From SHLJ01 sp041618535 (lineage in GTDB: Bacteria; Bacteroidota; Bacteroidia; Flavobacteriales; Flavobacteriaceae): a DNA stretch of 11,002 bases. The position numbers and the translations under genes are program-made. How positions within the stretch are numbered: the first letter of the stretch is position 1; the number at the start of each line of letters is the position of its first letter. Below the pieces are notes generated by a model. It was not told where the DNA came from and did no database searches. It worked only from the letters and a program-made list of their open reading frames with translations. This document shows, one piece after another, positions 1 through 5,961 of the stretch. Location: the NCBI GenBank assembly GCA_041618535.1, contig JBFKFP010000092.1, positions 1-11,002 on the forward strand, in the 5' to 3' direction.

Positions 1-27
1 CATTGAAATCTTAAGAAGTTATTAAGA

Positions 28-56
28 TTACCTATTTTGCTATAAATTAAACTTTG
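28..56 (+). promoter_or_regulatory. weak candidate promoter for addA-like gene
   Basis: The 60 bases before the helicase gene are very AT-rich and contain two TTTG cores. One, AAACTTTG at 49-56, matches the Bacteroidota -7 consensus TAnnTTTG at all but one base. The other, CTATTTTG at 32-39, matches less well. Only TTA, not TTG, lies at the expected -33 distance (28-30). If 49-56 were the -7 element, transcription would start close to the TTG start codon and the mRNA would be nearly leaderless. The true promoter may lie outside the window. Confidence 0.2.
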
Positions 57-60
57 TTGT

Positions 61-3000
61 TTGTCAAATTCCGAATTCTATATTTATAATGCCTCTGCGG
101 GAAGCGGGAAAACATTCGCTCTCGTAAAATTTTATCTCAAAACCCTCTTTAGTTCTAATTATTCGAATCCACACCGCAAAATTCTGTCATTGACGTTTAC
201 CAACAAAGCGGTAAATGAAATGAAAAGCAGGATTATCAAGGCTCTTTTCGATTTCAGTAAGGAAGAAATCATTATTTCTGATGATCCCTTATTCAAGATC
301 ATGCGCAGTGAACTGGACTGGTCTGCTGAACAACTTCATAAACAGGCAAAAATACACCTGAGGAACATCATTCATGATTATTCATTCTTTGAGGTGATGA
401 CCATAGATACCTTTAATCAAAGGCTAATCCGGAATTTCTCAAGGGACCTCGGGCTTAACACCAACTTCGATATTGAACTGGACTCAAAGGACGTCCTCGC
501 CCTTGCCGTAGACAACCTGATCACAAAAGCCGGAACCGATAAGGAACTTACTGACACCCTGATTGGATTCGCCCTTGAAAAAAGTGATGATGACAAAAGC
601 TTTAACATCGCCTATGATTTTAATAAGATGGCTGAGATCCTGATCAACGAGAATCACTTCTCAAATCTTCGCAAACTTGACAATAAAACACTTGATGATT
701 TTATTTCTTTGAAAGATCAGATCATTAAAAAATTGAAATCGATTGAGGGATCAATAAATAATATTGCCGATTCAATCCTTCAGCGATTTGAGGAACTGGA
801 GCTGAAACCTAATAACTTTTTTGGCGGGTCTGTTCCCAGGCATTTTATGAAGTTATCGCGTTCCGATTTCAACATAGACTTTAATAAGGTCTGGATGCAG
901 ACTCTTGATACAAAGCCTCTTTACAAAACGAAAACAGATCCTGAGGTGGCGAGATTAATAGACGGCCTGCAGCCCGACATTTCAAAGGCCTTTAATCTTA
1001 GCCGCGAGCTGATTGGAGAATATCATCTTTGCGAAGCCATTTATAAAAATCTTATCCCGCTTTCAGTCTTGCATCTGATCCATAAGGAAGTTGATCTCAT
1101 TAAGGCGGAACAGAACATGGTTCTGATATCAGAATTCAATCCTATTGTGGCTGAACATCTGCAGGATCAGCCGGCAGCGTTTATCTACGAACGCATAGGC
1201 GAACGCTACAAGAATTTTTTTATCGATGAATTCCAGGATACCTCGGTTCTGCAATGGAAGAATTTGATTCCGCTTGTTGGAAATTCCCTGTCATCGGAAA
1301 ACGCAAAAGTCATGATTGTGGGAGACGCCAAACAATCGATTTACAGGTGGCGCGGTGGAAAACCTGAGCAATTTATCGGGCTTTACGATAAATCTGATAA
1401 ACCCTTCACTGTTGAGCAAAGTATTCATTCGCTCGAATGGAATTATCGAAGTCATAAGGAGATCGTAGAATTCAACAATGATTTCTTTACGTTTTTGGCC
1501 GATGTGATCTTTGACAGATCTCCCTACGGTGAGGTTTATAAAAAATGTGTTCAACAACCTGACAAATCCGAAAAAGGATATGTTAATCTGTCCTTTGTGG
1601 AATTTGAGAAGGTCGATTCCTCTCATGAGATATACGGCGAAGGTGTTCTCAATACCATTGACAACTGCCTGGATAAGGGATTTGATTTAAACGAGATCTG
1701 TATCCTTACTCGAAAACGGGAACAAGGCAGGGCATTAGCCAGGTATCTCAGCATGAATAGTGATTATGAGGTTGTTTCAGATGAAAGTCTTCTCCTTAGC
1801 CAGTCCCCCGAAGTTCGATTTATCATGAATATGCTTCAATTCCTGATCGATCCTGCCAACCTTGACATAAAATTTCAGCTGCTTGATTACCTTTCAGGCC
1901 GCTTTGAAAAACCAGAGAATTGCCATGCCTTTATTCATGACGGTATTGGTTTAGATGAAAACGGGCTGGAAAGATATTTGGAGACCTTTTCGAATTCTTT
2001 CTTATTTTCCTCAGCAAGGGTGCTTCCGATATATGAGGCCATTGAATACATCATCGATTGTTTCGGAATAATGCCGCATACCGATGCATATTTACAGGGA
2101 TTACTGGAGCTGGTTCATGAAAGAAGTAAAAATAATTCCCTTACCATACATGGATTCCTGGATTACTTTAACGAAAAGTGTGATGATATGGGAATCAGCC
2201 TTCCATCAGGAATACAGGCCATACAACTGATGACCATTCATCAGGCCAAAGGCCTTGAGTTTCCGGTAGTGATCTTTCCTTATGCTGATTTAGATCTCTA
2301 TTATGAGCGCGATCCCAAGCTATGGGTCGATTTGGATAAAAATCAATTTAATGATTTCAGTAGTTTTTACATCAATTTCAATAAGCGTCTGAACGACATG
2401 GGGGAATGGGGAGAGGAGTTATACAGGGATAGACGAGATAAGCTCGAGTTTGACACCGTCAATCTTTTATATGTTGCTTTTACAAGGGCCATTCAACATT
2501 TATATATTCTTTGCCGGAAAAAGCTGAAGGCCGATGGGGAAGCTTCAATAAATAGTTCAGATGGCCTTCTTATTCAATTTTTACAGAATCAGGATCGATG
2601 GTCAGATTCCGCCTTCACTTATGAATTCGGAACGCCAACCCAGAAAGTCAGCTCAGGCAAAAAGGAATTGCGATCAGATCTGCATAAACCATTTCGAATA
2701 GTGAGAAGTCCGGAAAGGCAGGTTAGGATTTCAACACACTCTGGATTATTATGGGATTCCAGACAGGAAAATGCCCTTGAAAAAGGAAACCTGATTCACC
2801 AGATCATGGCAGATATAATACGTTCATCTGATGTCTCTTATGCACTGGACAAAGCTTTGAGCTCTGGACTGATCTCGACCGATCAGGAAAAAACCCTGTC
2901 CCCCCTAATTAACGAGATCGTTGAACATCCTGATTTATTCAGATTCTTCTCTTCAGAATGTAAGGTTTATTCTGAGCGCTCTATTCTTTTAGCCGACGGA

Positions 3001-3198
3001 AATGTTATCCGGCCAGATCGCATTTCGATTTTGCCTGATGGACAGGCGGTGCTGATCGACTACAAAACGGGTAAAAGCAGGGATTCTCATATGGAACAAA
3101 TCTATCTGTATTCTGATGCACTGAATAAAATGGGTATTGAAATCCACAAGCGATTTTTGATTTATGTCGATCAAGGAATTGAGGTAAAAGAAGTTTAA
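61..3198 (+). CDS. addA: AddA/RecB-like UvrD-family helicase-nuclease
   Basis: A 1045-residue ATP-dependent DNA helicase and exonuclease subunit, expected to process double-strand DNA ends for RecA recombination. Superfamily 1 motifs appear in order: Walker A ASAGSGKT (11-18), motif Ia TFTNKAVNEM (45-54), Walker B IDEFQDT (388-394), motif III GDAKQSIYRWRGG (421-433), motif IV NYRS (461-464), motif V TIHQAKGLEFP (725-735) and motif VI YVAFTRA (804-810). The C-terminus is a RecB-type PD-(D/E)XK nuclease with apparently complete active site residues His913 (GNLIH), Asp986 (RPDR), Asp1000 and Lys1002 (DYKTGK). Start: TTG at 61 puts the Walker A right after a short N-terminus; the frame is closed by TAA at 43-45 and offers no ATG between. 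The likely AddB partner lies 2.8 kb downstream, separated by two unrelated genes. Family is certain; the exact name (AddA, RecB-like) is less so. Confidence 0.9.
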   Translation: MSNSEFYIYNASAGSGKTFALVKFYLKTLFSSNYSNPHRKILSLTFTNKAVNEMKSRIIKALFDFSKEEIIISDDPLFKIMRSELDWSAEQLHKQAKIHLRNIIHDYSFFEVMTIDTFNQRLIRNFSRDLGLNTNFDIELDSKDVLALAVDNLITKAGTDKELTDTLIGFALEKSDDDKSFNIAYDFNKMAEILINENHFSNLRKLDNKTLDDFISLKDQIIKKLKSIEGSINNIADSILQRFEELELKPNNFFGGSVPRHFMKLSRSDFNIDFNKVWMQTLDTKPLYKTKTDPEVARLIDGLQPDISKAFNLSRELIGEYHLCEAIYKNLIPLSVLHLIHKEVDLIKAEQNMVLISEFNPIVAEHLQDQPAAFIYERIGERYKNFFIDEFQDTSVLQWKNLIPLVGNSLSSENAKVMIVGDAKQSIYRWRGGKPEQFIGLYDKSDKPFTVEQSIHSLEWNYRSHKEIVEFNNDFFTFLADVIFDRSPYGEVYKKCVQQPDKSEKGYVNLSFVEFEKVDSSHEIYGEGVLNTIDNCLDKGFDLNEICILTRKREQGRALARYLSMNSDYEVVSDESLLLSQSPEVRFIMNMLQFLIDPANLDIKFQLLDYLSGRFEKPENCHAFIHDGIGLDENGLERYLETFSNSFLFSSARVLPIYEAIEYIIDCFGIMPHTDAYLQGLLELVHERSKNNSLTIHGFLDYFNEKCDDMGISLPSGIQAIQLMTIHQAKGLEFPVVIFPYADLDLYYERDPKLWVDLDKNQFNDFSSFYINFNKRLNDMGEWGEELYRDRRDKLEFDTVNLLYVAFTRAIQHLYILCRKKLKADGEASINSSDGLLIQFLQNQDRWSDSAFTYEFGTPTQKVSSGKKELRSDLHKPFRIVRSPERQVRISTHSGLLWDSRQENALEKGNLIHQIMADIIRSSDVSYALDKALSSGLISTDQEKTLSPLINEIVEHPDLFRFFSSECKVYSERSILLADGNVIRPDRISILPDGQAVLIDYKTGKSRDSHMEQIYLYSDALNKMGIEIHKRFLIYVDQGIEVKEV

Positions 3199-3203
3199 CT
3201 TTG
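3196..3203 (+). promoter_or_regulatory. candidate -7 element for kbl
   Basis: TAACTTTG is a perfect TAnnTTTG match whose first three bases are the TAA stop codon of the helicase gene. It ends 14 bases before the kbl ATG, giving a predicted 5' leader of only about 8-10 bases. The nearest upstream TTG (3179-3181) is 14 bases away, shorter than the usual 19 or so, so the -33 match is poor. Read-through from the upstream gene could also express kbl. Confidence 0.4.
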
Positions 3204-3217
3204 CAAAAACTAATTTT

Positions 3218-4411
3218 ATGTACGGAAAACTGAAGGCTCATCTTGAACAGGAACTGATCGATATTGAGAACAGCGGACTTTTTAAAAAGGAACGCGTGAT
3301 CACTTCACCGCAGGATGCTGAAATTACGCTCGACTCCGGAAAGACAGTACTGAATTTTTGTGCAAACAATTATCTCGGGTTATCCTCCCACCCGGAGGTC
3401 ATTCAGGCCGCTAAGGATACCCTCGACACTCATGGCTTCGGTATGTCGAGTGTAAGATTTATTTGTGGAACTCAGGACATTCACAAGGAGCTGGAACACA
3501 AAATCGCTGATTTTTACGGAACAGAGGACACTATATTATATGCAGCGGCATTTGATGCCAATGGCGGAGTATTCGAACCCTTATTTGGCAAAGAGGATGC
3601 TATTATCTCTGACAGCCTGAATCATGCTTCAATCATAGACGGGGTGAGGTTGTGCAAAGCCGCACGATATCGCTACATGAACAATGACATGAAAGATTTG
3701 GAGCACCAACTGCAGGAGGCCGATAAAAATGGTGCTCGTTTCAAGATAATTGTTACCGACGGAGTGTTTTCCATGGATGGAATAGTAGCCTCCCTTGACA
3801 AGATCTGTGACCTGGCAGATCGGTATGATGCACTTGTGATGATAGATGAATGTCATGCTGCAGGTTTTATTGGCGAAACCGGACGGGGAACTCTCGAGGA
3901 AAAGGGTGTAATGGGAAGAATAGATATTATCACAGGAACTCTTGGCAAGGCACTTGGTGGTGCCATGGGAGGATACACAACCGGAAGAAAGGAGATAATC
4001 GAGATGCTCAGGCAGCGGTCACGTCCATACCTTTTCTCCAATTCACTGGCTCCGGCCATAGTTGGCGCGTCTATAAAGGTATTTGACCTCTTGGCCAATG
4101 ATACAAGCCTGAGGGATAAACTGGAATGGAACACTGACTATTTCAAAGCCGGTATGAGGGAAGCCGGGTTCGATATCATAGACGGCGACTCGGCTATAGT
4201 ACCAATAATGTTATATGACGCCAAACTTTCACAAACTATGGCTAACATGCTCCTTGAAGAGGGTATTTATGTGATCGGGTTCTTTTATCCGGTAGTACCA
4301 AGAGAGAAGGCCAGAATAAGAGTCCAACTTTCTGCGGCTCATACCAAGGAACAACTTGATAAAGCTATCGATTCGTTTGTCCGAGTTGGCCGGAAATTGG
4401 AAATCATTTAA
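3218..4411 (+). CDS. kbl: glycine C-acetyltransferase (2-amino-3-ketobutyrate CoA ligase)
   Basis: A cytosolic PLP-dependent enzyme of the alpha-oxoamine synthase family. It cleaves 2-amino-3-ketobutyrate with CoA to glycine and acetyl-CoA, the second step of threonine degradation after threonine dehydrogenase. It is 397 residues long, against 398 for E. coli Kbl. The PLP lysine is Lys244 in GTLGKALGGA, and Asp210 and His213 in IDECHAAGF match the E. coli numbering. Other family signatures are NFCANNYLGLS (about 45-55), GMSSVRFICGT (76-86) and SRPYLFSNSL (about 268-277). The ATG at 3218 gives the standard N-terminus MYGKLK. It sits 19 bases after the helicase stop. No tdh gene is present in the window, so the dehydrogenase partner must be encoded elsewhere. 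The related family members BioF and 5-aminolevulinate synthase are less likely given the near-identical length and motifs to Kbl. Confidence 0.93.
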   Translation: MYGKLKAHLEQELIDIENSGLFKKERVITSPQDAEITLDSGKTVLNFCANNYLGLSSHPEVIQAAKDTLDTHGFGMSSVRFICGTQDIHKELEHKIADFYGTEDTILYAAAFDANGGVFEPLFGKEDAIISDSLNHASIIDGVRLCKAARYRYMNNDMKDLEHQLQEADKNGARFKIIVTDGVFSMDGIVASLDKICDLADRYDALVMIDECHAAGFIGETGRGTLEEKGVMGRIDIITGTLGKALGGAMGGYTTGRKEIIEMLRQRSRPYLFSNSLAPAIVGASIKVFDLLANDTSLRDKLEWNTDYFKAGMREAGFDIIDGDSAIVPIMLYDAKLSQTMANMLLEEGIYVIGFFYPVVPREKARIRVQLSAAHTKEQLDKAIDSFVRVGRKLEII

Positions 4412-4438
4412 AATGCCTGTAAACTCTATAGAATTAAC

Positions 4439-4468
4439 TGTGAAAAAATGAATATTTTTCTATATTTG
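4439..4468 (+). promoter_or_regulatory. upstream candidate promoter of ompA-like gene (P1)
   Basis: TATATTTG at 4461-4468 is a perfect match to the Bacteroidota -7 consensus TAnnTTTG. At the -33 position only TGTG (4439-4442) is found, 18 bases upstream, a partial match to TTTG. A transcript from here would have a leader of about 60 bases. Confidence 0.45.
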
Positions 4469-4470
4469 TC

Positions 4471-4501
4471 TTTGTTAATAACATTTAACAACTTACTTTT
4501 G
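4471..4501 (+). promoter_or_regulatory. main candidate promoter of ompA-like gene (P2)
   Basis: TTTG at 4471-4474 (-33) and TACTTTTG at 4494-4501 (-7, perfect TAnnTTTG) are separated by 19 bases, the spacing known for primary sigma-factor promoters in Bacteroides and Flavobacterium. The predicted start site is around 4506-4509, leaving an A/T-rich leader of about 30 bases before the ATG at 4537. This is the best promoter match in the window. It starts three bases after the P1 -7 element ends. Confidence 0.7.
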
Positions 4502-4536
4502 CTTACAATTAACACTTAAAAATTAAATTTTTGAAT

Positions 4537-5898
4537 ATGAAAAATCTTAGCAGATTAATGTTCGTATTGTTGTTGGTCTTTGGATTTAACAACGTTAACG
4601 CACAAGACGAAAATAATCCTTGGGCTGTTTCTGTTGGGTTTAACGCTGTGGACGTTTACCCTGTAGGTGAGCCTGCTCCTCAAGGTGATTATTTTGATGA
4701 GTATTTTAATGTTGACGATCACTGGAACGTTCTTCCTGTACTTTCAACTTTTACCATCTCAAGATATATAGGAGACAACTTCTCATTTGGTGTTACCGGT
4801 TCTATCAACAGGATAGAAAAATTCGGTGATGCTCCAGCTGATGATTTAACTTATTTCGGTGCTGATGGTATCATTTCATACGATCTGGGGAATGCGCTTA
4901 ATACTGGAAAATTCGATCCCTATTTAGGAGTTGGTGGTGGTTACACCTGGGTTGACAAAATCGGTGCCGGGACATTGAATGGTTCACTCGGGATCAATTA
5001 CTGGTTCAGTGAGCAATTTGGTTTAACTGTTCAGTCTACCTACAAACACGCATTCGAAGATTATCTGCCTAAGCATTTCCAACATACAGCTGGAGTGACC
5101 TTTACCTTTGGTGGTACAGACACAGATGGTGACGGTATTTACGACAAGGACGACGCTTGCCCTGAAGTTGCTGGTCTAGCAGCATTCAACGGATGTCCTG
5201 ACACCGATGGCGACGGAATCCAGGATAGCGAAGACGCTTGTCCAAATGAAGCCGGATTGGCTGACTTTAACGGATGTCCTGACAGCGACGGTGACGGTGT
5301 GCCAGATAAGGATGATAACTGTCCTAACACTCCTGGTTTGAAATCTCTTGCCGGATGTCCGGATGCTGACGGTGACGGTGTTGCTGATGGCGACGACCAG
5401 TGTCCTAACGAAGCAGGTCCTGCAGCTAACAACGGATGTCCTTACCCAGACAGGGATGGTGACGGTGTATTGGATAAAGACGATCAGTGTCCAGACAAAG
5501 CAGGTACAGTAGCGAACAATGGTTGTCCGGAAGTATCAGAAGCTGTTGCAAAACAACTTAATGACTACGCAAAAACTATTTTATTCGATACAGGAAAAAC
5601 CACGATAAAATTCGAATCTGCTGAAATCCTTTCATTCATCGCTGGTATACTTAAGGAATATCCTAATTCTCGATTCAACATCGATGGCCATACCGATAGC
5701 GTTGGTAGCGAAGCAAGCAACCAAAAACTATCTGAAGGTCGTGCGCAAGCCGTAGTTGACTGGCTATCTGAAAACGGAATTGAACGTTCCAGACTTGTCG
5801 CTCGCGGATTTGGTGAAAGCCAGCCTATCATGTCGAACAATACGCGTGATGGTAGAGCACGTAACCGACGTGTAGAGATCAACCTGATCAAAAACTAA
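4537..5898 (+). CDS. OmpA-family outer membrane protein with TSP3 repeats
   Basis: A 453-residue outer-membrane protein that probably anchors the outer membrane to peptidoglycan. The ATG at 4537 is preferred over the in-frame TTG at 4531 because it gives a clean signal peptide: Lys2 and Arg6, a hydrophobic core at about 7-17, and cleavage after Ala22 (NVNA|Q). Residues about 23-190 alternate polar and aromatic positions, as in a small OmpA-like beta-barrel. Residues 195-331 are five thrombospondin type-3 calcium-binding repeats. Residues about 345-453 form the OmpA C-terminal domain, with Asp387 (GHTDS) and Arg402 (LSEGRAQ) at the positions that hold diaminopimelate in E. coli OmpA (Asp241, Arg256). 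The leader has no clear Shine-Dalgarno sequence but is A/T-rich, common for strongly expressed Flavobacteriia genes. It has its own promoters and terminator, so it is probably monocistronic and abundant. Confidence 0.93.
   Translation: MKNLSRLMFVLLLVFGFNNVNAQDENNPWAVSVGFNAVDVYPVGEPAPQGDYFDEYFNVDDHWNVLPVLSTFTISRYIGDNFSFGVTGSINRIEKFGDAPADDLTYFGADGIISYDLGNALNTGKFDPYLGVGGGYTWVDKIGAGTLNGSLGINYWFSEQFGLTVQSTYKHAFEDYLPKHFQHTAGVTFTFGGTDTDGDGIYDKDDACPEVAGLAAFNGCPDTDGDGIQDSEDACPNEAGLADFNGCPDSDGDGVPDKDDNCPNTPGLKSLAGCPDADGDGVADGDDQCPNEAGPAANNGCPYPDRDGDGVLDKDDQCPDKAGTVANNGCPEVSEAVAKQLNDYAKTILFDTGKTTIKFESAEILSFIAGILKEYPNSRFNIDGHTDSVGSEASNQKLSEGRAQAVVDWLSENGIERSRLVARGFGESQPIMSNNTRDGRARNRRVEINLIKN
5119..5529 (+). 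repeat. five TSP type-3 repeat units within ompA-like gene
   Basis: In-frame tandem protein repeats covering residues 195-331. Each unit follows D-x-D-G-D-G-x-x-D-x-x-D-x-C-P and ends in GCP. The first four units are exactly 27 residues (81 bases); the last is 29 residues, with a two-residue insertion (YP) before DRDGDG. The acidic positions are typical calcium ligands. Each unit has two cysteines, which could pair once exported. These repeats link the beta-barrel to the peptidoglycan-binding domain, so they probably form a rigid calcium-dependent periplasmic spacer. Confidence 0.9.
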
Positions 5899-5920
5899 TT
5901 ATCAGATCATATAAGATTTA

Positions 5921-5950
5921 AAAACGCTCCGGAATTCCGGAGCGTTTTTT
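5921..5950 (+). terminator. strong intrinsic terminator after ompA-like gene
   Basis: An 8-bp GC-rich stem (CGCTCCGG at 5925-5932 with CCGGAGCG at 5937-5944) closes an AATT loop and is followed by six T (5945-5950), then a further AT run. A-tracts on the left pair with the T-tract, so bases 5921-5948 form a perfect 28-base palindrome. It starts 22 bases after the stop codon. The symmetry means it could also act on the opposite strand, though no gene converges here. Confidence 0.93.
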
Positions 5951-5961
5951 ATTTTTATCTT

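Noticed and set aside
3850..4134. Open frames on both strands inside kbl
   Set aside because: They cover the conserved PLP-lysine region of kbl, and their translations look like frame shadows (Trp/Arg/Gly-rich) without any family motif.
5139..5432. 97-residue open frame on the minus strand
   Set aside because: It is a low-complexity Ser/Pro/Gly/Ala-rich shadow of the TSP3 repeats, with no start signal or recognisable domain.
5119..5529. Regularly spaced repeats suggestive of a CRISPR-like or satellite array
   Set aside because: The period is 81 bases, a multiple of three, and the repeats encode the DxDGDGxxDxxDxCP protein motif; nucleotide identity between units is limited.
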